The notes under the pieces are model-generated. The model saw only the letters and a list, made by a program, of their open reading frames with translations. It had not been told where the DNA came from and did not search any database. Below, in pieces: positions 17,934-26,955 of a stretch of 64,000 nucleotides of DNA (positions are counted from its first letter, which is position 1; every line of letters begins with the position of its first letter). The DNA comes from Pseudomonadota bacterium (lineage in GTDB: Bacteria; Pseudomonadota; Gammaproteobacteria; UBA5335), in NCBI GenBank assembly GCA_034189865.1, contig JAXHTV010000001.1:1-64000 (forward strand), read 5' to 3'. The position numbers and the translations under genes were made by a program.

Positions 17934-17962
17934 AAAGCGCCCGTTTTGAAACGGACGCTTTA
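17934..17962. terminator. Bidirectional intrinsic terminator after olsA / cytochrome c
   Basis: Arms AAAGCG and CCGTTT pair with AAACGG and CGCTTT around a short TG loop, with one mismatched base. An A-run precedes the stem and a T-rich TTTATTG tract ends it, so it can stop both the rightward olsA transcript and the leftward cytochrome transcript. Confidence 0.75.
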
Positions 17963-18036
17963 TTGTGGCTTCGCCTGACTGCTGCTGGCCCCGGACCGTC
18001 TGACAGCCGCCAAATCGGGAATCCACTGCGTGATAA

Positions 18037-18372
18037 TCAGTAATCCTTGATGACTAATCCTTCCTGGGCCTCGAAGTATGCCGCCAGATCACGCATGTCT
18101 TGCTCACTCAAACTTTTCGCAAATCCGGCCATGATGGCATTACTGCGAGTACCGTCCTGGTAACTTTTTAACGCCTGATAGAGGTAGTCGGCATATTGCC
18201 CCGCCAAGACGGGATAGTTGGGGGCCACGGGGGCCTTACCACCCACGCCATGACAGGAAACACAAACCTGAGCCTTTCCTTTGCCTGCCTCCGGATCGCC
18301 GGCAGCCGCATATCCCGGCGCCACCGATAAACTCGCCAGCAACAGCGCGAACGAAATCAATCTTGTGGTCAT
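18037..18372 (-). CDS. Periplasmic monohaem cytochrome c (c4/c553 type), downstream copy
   Basis: Starting at MTTRLISFALL, after an AAGGGG site, it has 111 residues. A signal peptide ends at YAAA, then comes one haem site CVSCH near residue 36, and a distal Met in NAIMAGFAKSL. It looks like one half of a dihaem cytochrome c4. It would carry electrons in the periplasm, for example to a terminal oxidase. The related gene at 18389 lies 16 bases upstream, so the two should be co-expressed. Confidence 0.88.
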   Translation of the reverse strand: MTTRLISFALLLASLSVAPGYAAAGDPEAGKGKAQVCVSCHGVGGKAPVAPNYPVLAGQYADYLYQALKSYQDGTRSNAIMAGFAKSLSEQDMRDLAAYFEAQEGLVIKDY

Positions 18373-18388
18373 CAACGAGATCCCCTTC

Positions 18389-18715
18389 CTAGTCGTTACC
18401 CGCAGCAAAATATGCTGCCATATCGCGCATCTGCGCTTCGGTCAAAGAAGCCGCCTGGGCCTGCATCGTGGCGTGGGTCCGTTCACCGGACTTGTAGGCC
18501 TTCAAGGCCGCTACGATGTATTCGGCCTGCTGTCCGCCGAGTTTCGGCCGCGGATAGCTGGGATACGTATCCGTCTGGGTCGCGGAACCCGCGCCGTGAC
18601 AACCCATGCAGGTATCCGCGAGTACGCGACCTGCTTCAACATCTCCCTGCGCGAGGGCAGGCCCCGCAATGACCATCGTCGCAATCAGCGACACCGTGGT
18701 AAATAAACGCATCAT
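18389..18715 (-). CDS. Periplasmic monohaem cytochrome c (c4/c553 type), upstream copy
   Basis: The 108-residue protein has a signal peptide ending ALAQ, one haem site CMGCH near residue 36 and a distal Met in HATMQAQAASL. The C-terminus MRDMAAYFA matches MRDLAAYFE of its neighbour, so the two arose by duplication. The minus strand about 100 bases upstream carries TATAAT (18818 to 18813), a likely -10 box, with only a weak -35. Together they replace a single fused c4-type dihaem cytochrome or serve separate partners. Confidence 0.88.
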   Translation of the reverse strand: MMRLFTTVSLIATMVIAGPALAQGDVEAGRVLADTCMGCHGAGSATQTDTYPSYPRPKLGGQQAEYIVAALKAYKSGERTHATMQAQAASLTEAQMRDMAAYFAAGND

Positions 18716-18873
18716 TGTTCTGTTCAGCCTCTTCTTTAGACTCGATAATGGCGTAAATCGGGCAACCGAATTACGCAGGTCAGTCTGCCGGCGGAAAATG
18801 ATCGGAGCGCAGATTATAGGGAAGTCAATGCGCGAGTGATAGCCAAGACGCGACCGACGTCATCAACGCACGA

Positions 18874-19680
18874 CTACGCATCGGTATTTCGGCGGATCAG
18901 CGCCAAAAAAACGGACTCCGGAAGGAGGCGTCGAAGCAGCAACAATGGGCGCGCGTACAAGCCCCCCGCGTAACGAAAACGACGAGAAGGATCGGTGGCG
19001 GCACGATATATCAACTGCGCCAGTTCACGGGGCGGCGTTCCGGAGGTGCCCGCCTTCAGCCGCTCGGTCAGTCGACGAATACGATCCCGATAGAAAGGAA
19101 TGTCCATCTCACCCAGAATCAGCCCCTTGGTCGCGAATTCGGTCTGAGTAAACCCCGGCTCGACCACCTTGACCCGCACACCGCTGTCGTAGAGTTCGTA
19201 CCACAAGGCCTCCGAAGTCGCTTCCAAGGCGTGCTTTGCGGCGTTGTAGTAACCGTAAAACGGGAAGGCGAACCGACCACCAATGCTGGTGACAGTAATG
19301 ACCGTACCCTGGCCGCGATCACGCATCTCGGGAAGAAACGCACGCATCACCCGAACGGTGCCGAAATAATTGGTATCGAATGACGCCCGAATCTGCGCCT
19401 CAGAACAGGTCTCAATGGCACCGGTCAGACCGTAACCGGCGTTATTCACCACCACATCGACACTACCGAATCGAGACAGAGCCTCCTGCTTGGCAGATTC
19501 CACACTCTCGGCATCGTCGAGATCCAAAGCCATGGGGTGGACGTTGGATGGCCAGTTAAATTCTTCGGCCCGATCAGGACGACGCATAGTGGCGATAACA
19601 TCCCAACCGTGGTTCGCGAACAATTCGACACAGGCTTTCCCGATGCCCGATGAAGTACCCGTGATCAAGACTGTGGGCAT
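18874..19680 (-). CDS. SDR family NAD(P)-dependent oxidoreductase
   Basis: The ATG at 19680 follows GGAGGG and gives 268 residues. The Rossmann motif TGTSSGIG begins at residue 7, NNAGYG lies near residue 84, and the catalytic YYNAAKHA (Tyr-x3-Lys) lies near residue 150. The long C-terminus, with RDRIRRLTERLKAG, is typical of classical SDRs acting on retinol, steroid or fatty substrates. The exact substrate is not evident. It is divergent from a MaoC-type hydratase, so both may act in one lipid pathway (inference). Confidence 0.82.
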   Translation of the reverse strand: MPTVLITGTSSGIGKACVELFANHGWDVIATMRRPDRAEEFNWPSNVHPMALDLDDAESVESAKQEALSRFGSVDVVVNNAGYGLTGAIETCSEAQIRASFDTNYFGTVRVMRAFLPEMRDRGQGTVITVTSIGGRFAFPFYGYYNAAKHALEATSEALWYELYDSGVRVKVVEPGFTQTEFATKGLILGEMDIPFYRDRIRRLTERLKAGTSGTPPRELAQLIYRAATDPSRRFRYAGGLYARPLLLLRRLLPESVFLALIRRNTDA

Positions 19681-19778
19681 CACGCCCTCCTTTTATTCCT
19701 TTGCATGGCGGTAACGGCAAGAGGTATGGTATCGCGCTGTTTCAAAACCTTGGACCATAACGAGGAGACGGCGTTTCC

Positions 19779-19808
19779 TTGACGATACCCTCATGGTCTA
19801 CCTACTAT
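19779..19808 (+). promoter_or_regulatory. Promoter for the MaoC-type hydratase
   Basis: TTGACG (19779-19784) and TACTAT (19803-19808) are separated by 18 bp, in the divergent spacer between the SDR and hydratase genes. The start would be near 19815, about 45 bases before the ATG. Confidence 0.5.
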
Positions 19809-19860
19809 CTGTCCGTAACGATCATTCACCTCTGTTGACGGACCAGCAGGACTAGTAACT

Positions 19861-20709
19861 ATGGCAAAAAAAATCTCACCCGATCTCGTCGGCGAAACGT
19901 TCAATCCAATGCCCGCATCCTGGACCAAGAAGGATGTTCAATTGTACGCATTGGGCGTGGGATGTCAGCCCGACAAGGAACTCGAATTCGTCTATGAACA
20001 AAAGGGCCCGAAAGTCCTTCCCACCTATGGCGTGATTGCTGGCATGATGTCCATGGGCGGCATGATGGGCAAAGTCGAGATGAACTTGGCCAATCTGCTC
20101 CATGGCGAACAGGCCATTACGCTTCACCGACCGATTCCGCCGCAAGCCAAAGTGGAATGCATCGGCAAAATCACCGAGGTATGGGACAAAGGCAAGGCCG
20201 CCGTATTGGGCGTAGAAGGTCTCGTCCAGGACAAAGACGGCCCCATCTGCACGACCCACGCGACGATTTTCTTGAAAGGTGCCGGTGGCTTTGGTGGTGA
20301 ACGCGGGCCGAGCTCCGAAGGCATCAATGAGGCGCCGGATCGTGAACCCGATCACGTCATCACCTATCCCACCCGCCCGGAGCAAGCCGCCCTGTATCGG
20401 CTCTCGGGTGACCCGAACCCGATTCACATCGATCCGGCTTTTGCCATGATGGCGGGCTACAAGAAACCGTTCCTGCACGGATTGTGCACCTACGGATTCG
20501 TCGGACGGGCGATCCTGCACACCCTATGCGGTGGCGACCCGGCCCGGTTTGGCTCGTTCGAAGCCCGGTTTGCGGACCAGGTATATCCCGGTGATGACAT
20601 TGTCACCAAGCTCTGGGTGGTGGGCGACGGCGAAGCCATCGTTCGCGCAGAAACGCAAAACGGCAATACCGTGTTGTCCAAATCCAGATGTACTTTCAAG
20701 CCTGAATAA
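19861..20709 (+). CDS. MaoC-family enoyl-CoA hydratase 2
   Basis: The 282-residue protein has two hotdog halves. The N-terminal one carries the substrate-gating segment and GVIAGMMSMGG. The C-terminal one carries the hydratase-2 motif SGDPNPIHIDPAFA near residue 180, with catalytic Asp and His, followed by KPFLHGLCTYGF. This layout matches the hydratase-2 domain of peroxisomal multifunctional enzymes and bacterial ChsH-like or PhaJ-like proteins. It hydrates trans-2-enoyl-CoA to (R)-3-hydroxyacyl-CoA. A strong terminator follows, so it is probably monocistronic. Confidence 0.87.
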   Translation: MAKKISPDLVGETFNPMPASWTKKDVQLYALGVGCQPDKELEFVYEQKGPKVLPTYGVIAGMMSMGGMMGKVEMNLANLLHGEQAITLHRPIPPQAKVECIGKITEVWDKGKAAVLGVEGLVQDKDGPICTTHATIFLKGAGGFGGERGPSSEGINEAPDREPDHVITYPTRPEQAALYRLSGDPNPIHIDPAFAMMAGYKKPFLHGLCTYGFVGRAILHTLCGGDPARFGSFEARFADQVYPGDDIVTKLWVVGDGEAIVRAETQNGNTVLSKSRCTFKPE

Positions 20710-20732
20710 GGCCGGCTGCACAGCACAAGATG

Positions 20733-20759
20733 AAAGGGCCCGCTACGGGCCCTTTTTTA
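20733..20759 (+). terminator. Intrinsic terminator after the hydratase gene
   Basis: AAAGGGCCC and GGGCCCTTT pair around a GCTAC loop, and the stem is followed directly by a run of Ts (TTTTTTA). This is a textbook Rho-independent terminator. Confidence 0.9.
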
Positions 20760-20862
20760 TGACCAGGATAATGCGTCCGTTGATCTGCCCGCGGTTTCAC
20801 TTCATGATCTAGCTGAGCAAAACAAGATGATTTCGTGCGCACCACGGAGAGGAGAAACCAGG

Positions 20863-21330
20863 ATGGCGAAAACCACCATTGAGGTCGGCCAGACGGCCCC
20901 GGATTTCACGCTTCCGACCCAAGACGGGGCCACCGTCACCCTATCGAGCTTCCGGGACAAGTGTCCGGTGGTCGTGTATTTCTACCCGAAAGACGACACG
21001 CCAGGCTGCACGGTTGAGGCCTGTACCTTTCGTGATCAATATGAAGATTTTCGAGAAGCCGGCGCCGAGATCATTGGCATTAGCGCCGACTCGCCGGATT
21101 CCCACCAACGCTTCGCGTCCAAACACAGTTTGCCGTTCATCTTGGCAAGTGACGAGCAGGGCACCGTTCGCAAAGCTTACGGCGTTTCGAAAACACTCGG
21201 GCTTTTACCTGGGCGGGCAACGTTCATCATCGACAAAGGCGGTATCGTCCGCCATACATTCTCCTCACAATTGCGAGCCAAACAACACGTGGCCGAAGCA
21301 CTGGAAACACTGAAGTCACTATCCACTTAA
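20863..21330 (+). CDS. bcp: Thiol peroxidase Bcp (peroxiredoxin Q)
   Basis: The ATG at 20863 follows a GAGGAGA site. An earlier in-frame start at 20827 would add 12 unconserved residues. The 155-residue protein contains YFYPKDDTPGCTVEACTF near residue 38, with the peroxidatic and resolving cysteines five apart as in E. coli Bcp. The C-terminal LPGRATFIIDKGG is also typical. It reduces hydroperoxides at the expense of thioredoxin. tesB follows on the same strand after about 60 bases. Confidence 0.95.
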   Translation: MAKTTIEVGQTAPDFTLPTQDGATVTLSSFRDKCPVVVYFYPKDDTPGCTVEACTFRDQYEDFREAGAEIIGISADSPDSHQRFASKHSLPFILASDEQGTVRKAYGVSKTLGLLPGRATFIIDKGGIVRHTFSSQLRAKQHVAEALETLKSLST

Positions 21331-21391
21331 GGCCCTTGGACGCATTCCACGGAACAACGTGCACAAGCGCACGGACCTTTCCTGTTGCCAC

Positions 21392-22219
21392 ATGAATCTG
21401 GAAGATCTCAAAAAACTGCTTGATCTCGAACCACTGGAAGACCTTCTCTTCCGCGGCGAGAGCTGGGACGTGGGGGGGCGTATGGTTTTCGGTGGCCAAG
21501 TGCTGGCTCAAGCGCTGATGGCCGCCGGCCGAACGGTTCCCGCAGAGCGCCATGCTCATTCCCTACACGCTTATTTTCTTCGACCCGGCGCCATGGATCA
21601 GCCCATCGTTTTTCGGGTCGAAACTCCGCGCGACGGCCGAAGTTTCACCACGCGTCACGTGGCGGCGATCCAACGCGGCCGCCCCATCTTTCAACTGTCT
21701 GCATCATTTCAAATCGACGAAACCGGACTGGATCATCAATCCCCCACGCCGCAGGTTCCCGATCCCGCCACACTCACGCGCACGACCCCACCGCGGCGGT
21801 CTCGACCGTTCGACTTCAGACGCATATCGCCTTCGGAGCAAACCTCACAAGACGCTAGACCGAACGAGCAGCAACTGTGGCTCAAAACCCGGGGCGAACT
21901 GGAGGAAAACCGCCTGCTGCACCAGTGCGTGCTGGCTTATGTATCGGATTTCCATCTGCTGAGCACTGCGCTATTGCCCCACGGACTGACGTTCCAAGCA
22001 CCCGGTGTACGCGGTGCGAGCCTGGACCATGCCATGTGGTTCCACCGACCGTTTCGGGCCGACGACTGGCTCCTATACAGCATGGAAAGCCCCAATGCCA
22101 CCGGCGGGCGTGGCTTGGCGCACGGCCGGTTTTACGACACCAACGGCCAACTGGTCGCCTCTGCCAGTCAGGAAGGCCTTTTGCGATACCAAAACCCGGC
22201 TCCTGAAAGCGACAAATAA
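21392..22219 (+). CDS. tesB: Acyl-CoA thioesterase II
   Basis: TesB cleaves a broad range of acyl-CoAs. The double-hotdog protein has 275 residues from MNLEDLKKLLDLE, which aligns with the start of E. coli TesB. A GTG at 21359 could add 11 residues but fits less well. It has VFGGQVLAQAL near residue 37, HSLHAYFLRPG near residue 60, and in the second half SLDHAMWFHRPF and SASQEGLLR, which contain the Asp and Gln of the catalytic triad. No strong ribosome site precedes the ATG. Confidence 0.92.
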   Translation: MNLEDLKKLLDLEPLEDLLFRGESWDVGGRMVFGGQVLAQALMAAGRTVPAERHAHSLHAYFLRPGAMDQPIVFRVETPRDGRSFTTRHVAAIQRGRPIFQLSASFQIDETGLDHQSPTPQVPDPATLTRTTPPRRSRPFDFRRISPSEQTSQDARPNEQQLWLKTRGELEENRLLHQCVLAYVSDFHLLSTALLPHGLTFQAPGVRGASLDHAMWFHRPFRADDWLLYSMESPNATGGRGLAHGRFYDTNGQLVASASQEGLLRYQNPAPESDK

Positions 22220-22220
22220 A

Positions 22221-22243
22221 AAGGGCGCCGTCAAGGCGCCCTT
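22221..22243 (-). terminator. Intrinsic terminator of the outer-membrane protein gene
   Basis: AAGGGCGCC (22221-22229) pairs with GGCGCCCTT (22235-22243). Read on the minus strand the stem is followed by TTTATTTG, so it ends the leftward barrel gene. It may also slow rightward tesB transcripts. Confidence 0.8.
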
Positions 22244-22268
22244 CCGGAAAACCACTCTCGCGGCGAAC

Positions 22269-22910
22269 TTAGAAGCTAAAACGGGCTCCGACTCGCCATT
22301 CGGACAACTCGAGCGTATCGAGATCGTCATCGTACTCACCGCTAAAGTAGGAAGCCAGAACCCCCAGCTTTTCGGTGAACTGGAACACACCACCGACGGT
22401 ATAGCCCAGGAGCGCCGTATCCAAATCGGTATTTTCGGCGGACAAATCACTGTAGTCGACCGAAACGAACAACTCCAGGAAGTTATCAATGCCCACCCGG
22501 ACACCGGCCTCTGCACCATATCCGTCGAGTTTGCCGACTCCGACCACGTCATCGGATTGGCGATCGTAGGATAAGCCGCCGTAGAGATCCAAAGAGGCCT
22601 TTCGATAAACATCCGCAAAGGTGTAGTGCGCACCGGCACCTATTGACAAGGTATCGTAGGCAAAAATGGTTCCCGACACGTCGAGATCGCGACCGGTAGC
22701 CTCGCCAGCGACGTAGAAGTAATCGCCTAAACCCACAGACGCCTCGATGCCATAGCCATCTCCGTCAATGCCACTGGCCGATTCCAGCTCGGTATTCACG
22801 ACGTAGCTCAGGTCGACATAATCGTAGGCCAGGGGGGCCGCCATCACCGGAAGACTGGCTGCCGTCATCGCGACGGCGCTCGCAAACGCAACTCGCTTAT
22901 TCAATGTCAT
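22269..22910 (-). CDS. Outer-membrane beta-barrel protein
   Basis: The 213-residue protein begins with a signal peptide ending VMAAP. The remainder is a run of alternating amphipathic strands rich in Gly, Tyr and Asp (for example SIGAGAHYTF and LDLYGGLSYD), and it ends in WRVGARFSF. The terminal aromatic is the usual signal for outer-membrane assembly. About eight to ten strands fit a small OmpA- or OmpW-like barrel. No pore or ligand function can be read from the sequence. It has its own terminator, and a 110-bp upstream gap leaves room for its own promoter. Confidence 0.8.
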   Translation of the reverse strand: MTLNKRVAFASAVAMTAASLPVMAAPLAYDYVDLSYVVNTELESASGIDGDGYGIEASVGLGDYFYVAGEATGRDLDVSGTIFAYDTLSIGAGAHYTFADVYRKASLDLYGGLSYDRQSDDVVGVGKLDGYGAEAGVRVGIDNFLELFVSVDYSDLSAENTDLDTALLGYTVGGVFQFTEKLGVLASYFSGEYDDDLDTLELSEWRVGARFSF

Positions 22911-23019
22911 CTACTCCGTTGGTTAACCGATGAGCGGCGCATACAACCGTCCGCCAGGCCGCATGTTAGCTGCTATCTCGCCTGAGAAACAAGGGATTAT
23001 GTCGTGACACGAGAATGTT

Positions 23020-23220
23020 TCAACGATTAAACAACCAGAACAACAAGGTAAGCGCAAGACTCACCAAAATGGAGGTCGTTAACGGGAAATAGAAGCTGAA
23101 ATGCTCTCCGCTAAAGACGAAATCGCCCGGCAATCGGCCAAGTCCCGACCGCCGAATCGCTGGCCAAGCCAGCCCCACGAGCACCAACACCACGCCGATC
23201 AGAATGAGTGTTTTCTGCAT
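23020..23220 (-). CDS. DUF2905 small membrane protein
   Basis: The protein has 66 residues with two membrane spans (LILIGVVLVLVGLAW and LTTSILVSLALTLLFWLF) and the central DUF2905 motif GRLPGDFVFSGEHFSFYFP. The family is widespread in bacteria and uncharacterised. Its start is three bases downstream of the oligopeptidase B stop, so it belongs to the glpQ-ptrB transcript. Confidence 0.88.
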   Translation of the reverse strand: MQKTLILIGVVLVLVGLAWPAIRRSGLGRLPGDFVFSGEHFSFYFPLTTSILVSLALTLLFWLFNR

Positions 23221-23223
23221 GAC

Positions 23224-25329
23224 CTAACCTTGACCCGTCACCTTGATTCGAGTGGTTTCGTCTTCCGCCGCGTGTACGCAACCCAGGGCGTCCAGTAAAA
23301 ATGCATAAACGTCGGCCACTTCCCGCAGCATAGGGTAACGTCCAGCTACCCCGGCGTGGCCCACGTCCATATCGGTCTTCAGAAGCAAAACGCCCTCACC
23401 CGTTTGGCACGCCCTCAGACGAGCCACCCATTTGGCGGCCTGCCAATAGGGCACGCGAATATCCTGAAAGCCGGTGGTCACCAACAAGGAGGGATAAGCT
23501 CCGCGGCGAACATTGTCCAACGGCGCATAGGACAGCATGGTGCGGTAGTCGTTTAAATTCGCCGGATTACCCCATTCCTCGTACTCGATGATCGTCAGTG
23601 CTTGGCCGGGATCCATCATACTGGCCAGCACATCAACAAACGGCACCTCGGCCACGGCCGCACAGAACCGCTCCGGCCAGCGATTGATCGCGGCGCCCAC
23701 CAGCAAGCCGCCCGCACTGCCCCCGGATATCGCCAGGGCATCGGCACGGGTGATGCCCGCTTCGACCAATCCTTTGGCCGCCGCGGCGAAATCGCCAAAT
23801 GTGTTCTCTTTCGCAGCCAAACGCCCGGCATGGTGCCATGCTTCCCCCAGCTCCCCACCACCGCGGACGTGAGCCACCGCGTACACCACCCCGCGCTCCA
23901 ACAGGCTCGGCCGAGTCAAGGAAAACTCGGGATCCAGGCTCGCGCCGTAGCTGCCGTAGCCATAAAGCACCGTGGGCGCCGGACCGGACGCCAGGACGTC
24001 TCGCCGGGCCATCAACGAAACCGGAACCCGAACGGCGTCGGCTGCTTGAACCCATACCCGCCGGCACTCGTAGCGGCTGGAATCGTAACCGCTGCCGACT
24101 CGTTGTTGCTTCAACAAGGTGGCGAGCCGGCGCGTCGGATCGTAATCGTAGACCGAATACGGCGTCAGCCAGGATTCATACTCCAAGCGTAGCTGATTCG
24201 ATTCATAGTCCGGATTGTCCACCGTATCCACGGTGGACAAGGGTTCGGGAAACTCAACGGTATGCCACTGGCGGTCACCGAAATCATAAACGCGAACCTT
24301 AGCCGACCCCGATTCGCGAACGGAAAGTGCCAAGAACCTGCGAAATACGTCCAGCCCTTCCAGCTTGACCGATGCATCACCCGAGACCAAAGCCGGCCAG
24401 TCCGACACACCATCCCAGGCCAGCGGCGGGCGAACCTCCGGCGGGGTGCGAAGCAGTTCAAAATTGTCCACGCGCAAGTTGGTGAGCAGTAGAAAACATC
24501 CCTCGTGGGACTCCACCTGATATTCCACACCGGTGCGTCGGGGCAGAAAAAGCCGAAGCTCGGCGGCCGGATCGCACGCGTCCAATAGATAAGTGCAGGA
24601 GCTGGTGTGGCTGGCCGATTCGATCAGAAGATAGCGGCGATCTTTGGTCTGTCCGAGGGACAAATGGCACGCACCATCCGGCTCTTCAAGGACCAACCGA
24701 TCGGCGACTGTAGACTCACCAATACGGTGCCGAAATACCCGCCATGGCCGGCGGGCCGCATCATCCACCGTATAGAGCACCGTCCGGCTGTCCTCAGCCC
24801 AGATCAGATCGCCGTGAACAGGCGTGATCACCTCCTCCAGAAGCGCACCGGAGTTGAGATCTTTGATTCGGAGCATAAACGTCTCGGAGCCGTCACGATC
24901 TTCGGTCCACGCCAGATACCGGTGATCGGGACTCACGGCCCAGTCGGCGATATCAAAATAGGGGGCGTCGGACGCCCAGGCGTTGACATCGAGAATGACC
25001 TCTTCCGCTCCATCCCGGAAACGACGGCAATGAATGGGGTGATCTCGCCCCCGCTCCACGCGGCTGTAATAGGCGTAGTCGTCCACCACCACCGGAACAG
25101 ACTGATCGTCTTCTTCCAGGCGCGCCACGAACTCCCGATACAATCCCTCGCGGATCGGTCTCAGGCGTGCGAGCTCGTGCTCGGTATAGGCGTTCTCCGC
25201 CTCCAGATACGCCATCACCGCCGGATCGTCCGGATTCTCCAACCAGGCGTAGGGATCGACCCTGGCGTGACCGTGGGCCTCTCGGCGCTCGGGTTGCACG
25301 CGCGCGATGGGAGGACGAGGCCGGTTCAC
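23224..25329 (-). CDS. ptrB: Oligopeptidase B (prolyl oligopeptidase family S9)
   Basis: The GTG start overlaps the stop of the upstream phosphodiesterase (GTGA). The 701 residues form an N-terminal seven-bladed propeller (residues about 70-400), with ENPDDPAVMAYLEAENAYTE at the front. An alpha/beta hydrolase domain follows. The nucleophile lies in SGGSAGGLL near residue 547, the acid near TGFQDIRVPYWQ, and the catalytic His in DVGHAGVAG. Oligopeptidase B cleaves short peptides after basic residues. No signal peptide is present, so it is cytoplasmic. Confidence 0.9.
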   Translation of the reverse strand: MNRPRPPIARVQPERREAHGHARVDPYAWLENPDDPAVMAYLEAENAYTEHELARLRPIREGLYREFVARLEEDDQSVPVVVDDYAYYSRVERGRDHPIHCRRFRDGAEEVILDVNAWASDAPYFDIADWAVSPDHRYLAWTEDRDGSETFMLRIKDLNSGALLEEVITPVHGDLIWAEDSRTVLYTVDDAARRPWRVFRHRIGESTVADRLVLEEPDGACHLSLGQTKDRRYLLIESASHTSSCTYLLDACDPAAELRLFLPRRTGVEYQVESHEGCFLLLTNLRVDNFELLRTPPEVRPPLAWDGVSDWPALVSGDASVKLEGLDVFRRFLALSVRESGSAKVRVYDFGDRQWHTVEFPEPLSTVDTVDNPDYESNQLRLEYESWLTPYSVYDYDPTRRLATLLKQQRVGSGYDSSRYECRRVWVQAADAVRVPVSLMARRDVLASGPAPTVLYGYGSYGASLDPEFSLTRPSLLERGVVYAVAHVRGGGELGEAWHHAGRLAAKENTFGDFAAAAKGLVEAGITRADALAISGGSAGGLLVGAAINRWPERFCAAVAEVPFVDVLASMMDPGQALTIIEYEEWGNPANLNDYRTMLSYAPLDNVRRGAYPSLLVTTGFQDIRVPYWQAAKWVARLRACQTGEGVLLLKTDMDVGHAGVAGRYPMLREVADVYAFLLDALGCVHAAEDETTRIKVTGQG

Positions 25330-26249
25330 GGCTCTACGGCCGTTTCAGCCAGCGTCCGCAAGCAGTGCATGACGCGATCGGTATGGTCCGTGAACAGGCC
25401 GTCCACGCCGTAATCCTTAACGAATCGCTGTATTTCACTGAGCAGCGTGGCATGCGCTGCTGGCAGGTCATCATCGCGGAAAGTCCAGGGATGCACTTGT
25501 AGACCCATGCCTTGGACCTGACGAACCCAGTCGGCTCCGCCGGTGGACTCACCATCGGCCGACTCGATTCGGCCTTTCCACGGGCCCACGGCCTGCGCAT
25601 AGGAGGCAATGAATGCCAGCCCGCCCGGTTCGGTCATGGCGTCCTCTTCGGCGGTGTCACCGATGAGTTGCACCAGTGGAAGCTCAGTGCCCAGGTCGTG
25701 ACGCAATCGCTGCAGATTCTCGGGCTCAAAGGACTGGATAAACACCGGCGCACTCGCCCCCCTGTAACCATAGCGAGTCAACAACGCCAATAACGGCTCT
25801 TCGAGCGCTAATCCGGCCGCCCGGTGCCAAGCGGGGGATTTGGTCTCGGGGTATACCCCGACGCGGCGACCGGTAGCCCGATTGAGTTCAGCCACGAGCT
25901 GCAGGATTTCTTCGAAAGTGGGGATGGAAAACCCGCCGCCATCCTGTCGATAGCGGTCCTCCAGGCGTTCCCGCGCTTCCAACTGTTTGATCTCGGCCAA
26001 GCTGAAATCGGCGGCATACCAGTGCCCATCAGCCCGCGCCCGACCTGGAAATCGTACGGCGACATTGCTGGTTTCATCCAGCGTGATGTCGTGCCGTGCG
26101 ATCAAAACGCCGTCGGCGGTCATCACCAAATCGGGCTCCAAATAATCCGCGCCGTAGGCATAGGCCATCGCATACGCCGCCAGCGTATGCTCCGGCAAGT
26201 AACCGCAGGCGCCGCGGTGGGCAATGACAATCGGTCGTACGGCGCCCAT
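25326..26249 (-). CDS. glpQ: Glycerophosphodiester phosphodiesterase
   Basis: The enzyme hydrolyses glycerophosphodiesters, such as deacylated phospholipids, to glycerol-3-phosphate and an alcohol. The GDPD signature is complete: IAHRGACGYLPEHTLAAY near residue 8, GADYLEPDLVMTADG, IARHDITLDETSNV, and YPETKSP near the middle. I start at MGAVRP (307 residues). A GTG seven codons upstream is also possible. There is no signal peptide, so it resembles cytoplasmic UgpQ-like proteins although its length is nearer GlpQ. The product could feed the GlpD-like enzyme at 13981. Confidence 0.85.
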   Translation of the reverse strand: MGAVRPIVIAHRGACGYLPEHTLAAYAMAYAYGADYLEPDLVMTADGVLIARHDITLDETSNVAVRFPGRARADGHWYAADFSLAEIKQLEARERLEDRYRQDGGGFSIPTFEEILQLVAELNRATGRRVGVYPETKSPAWHRAAGLALEEPLLALLTRYGYRGASAPVFIQSFEPENLQRLRHDLGTELPLVQLIGDTAEEDAMTEPGGLAFIASYAQAVGPWKGRIESADGESTGGADWVRQVQGMGLQVHPWTFRDDDLPAAHATLLSEIQRFVKDYGVDGLFTDHTDRVMHCLRTLAETAVEP

Positions 26250-26322
26250 ACTATCGGAAGCTTCTCTCACGTGGCGATACCGTCTCGAAATGGCGCGCAG
26301 CTTGCGCCCGCCGACCTATACC

Positions 26323-26955
26323 ATGAATCATCTTTGTCATCTTGTACTCTCTGAAAACGAACCCCTGGCCCAAGTGGGAAATCTCATGGGAGACTTCGTC
26401 CGCGGAGCCATCGACCCAAGCTATCCCGAAACCGTTCGCCGCGGAATTCGGCTGCACCGACGAATGGACAGCTTTGCGGATCGCCACCCATTATTTCAGC
26501 GTAGCCGAGCACGTTTGCAAGCGCCCTACCGACGGTTCGGCGGGATATTGATTGACATCTTCTACGATCACTACCTGGCCGTTCACTGGGACCGTTTCAG
26601 CCCCTTGCCTTTGGAAGTCTACAGTCGACAAGTCTATCGTTCACTGGCTCGTCACCATCGGATCATGCCAGCGCGGATGCGCCAGTATGTCGGCTACATG
26701 ACCCAGCGGGATCTGCTCACCAGCTATCGCGGCATCGACGGGATTCGAAGCGCCTTGAGCGGGGTGTCGAGACGCCTGAGCCGACCCAATCCCCTGGCGC
26801 AGGCGGACCAGGAGCTGGAACGCCTGAGAGCAGAGTTGGAAGAAGATTTTCTGGCATTCTTTCCGCAACTGGTTACTTACGTCCGAGGCGAAGTGCCCGC
26901 GAACAGCGCCCTCAGCCTGGATCACGCCCACGTGACCGAGGATAAAGCAACATGA
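26323..26955 (+). CDS. acpH: Acyl-carrier-protein phosphodiesterase
   Basis: AcpH removes the phosphopantetheine arm from holo-ACP. From MNHLCHLVLS the protein has 210 residues, close to E. coli AcpH. It shows GNLMGDFVRG near residue 22, GIRLHRRMDSFADRHP near residue 43 and DIFYDHYLAVHW near residue 78, the HD-like metal residues of the family. Earlier in-frame codons back to 26224 add nothing conserved. It overlaps the following gene by ATGA. Confidence 0.9.
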   Translation: MNHLCHLVLSENEPLAQVGNLMGDFVRGAIDPSYPETVRRGIRLHRRMDSFADRHPLFQRSRARLQAPYRRFGGILIDIFYDHYLAVHWDRFSPLPLEVYSRQVYRSLARHHRIMPARMRQYVGYMTQRDLLTSYRGIDGIRSALSGVSRRLSRPNPLAQADQELERLRAELEEDFLAFFPQLVTYVRGEVPANSALSLDHAHVTEDKAT

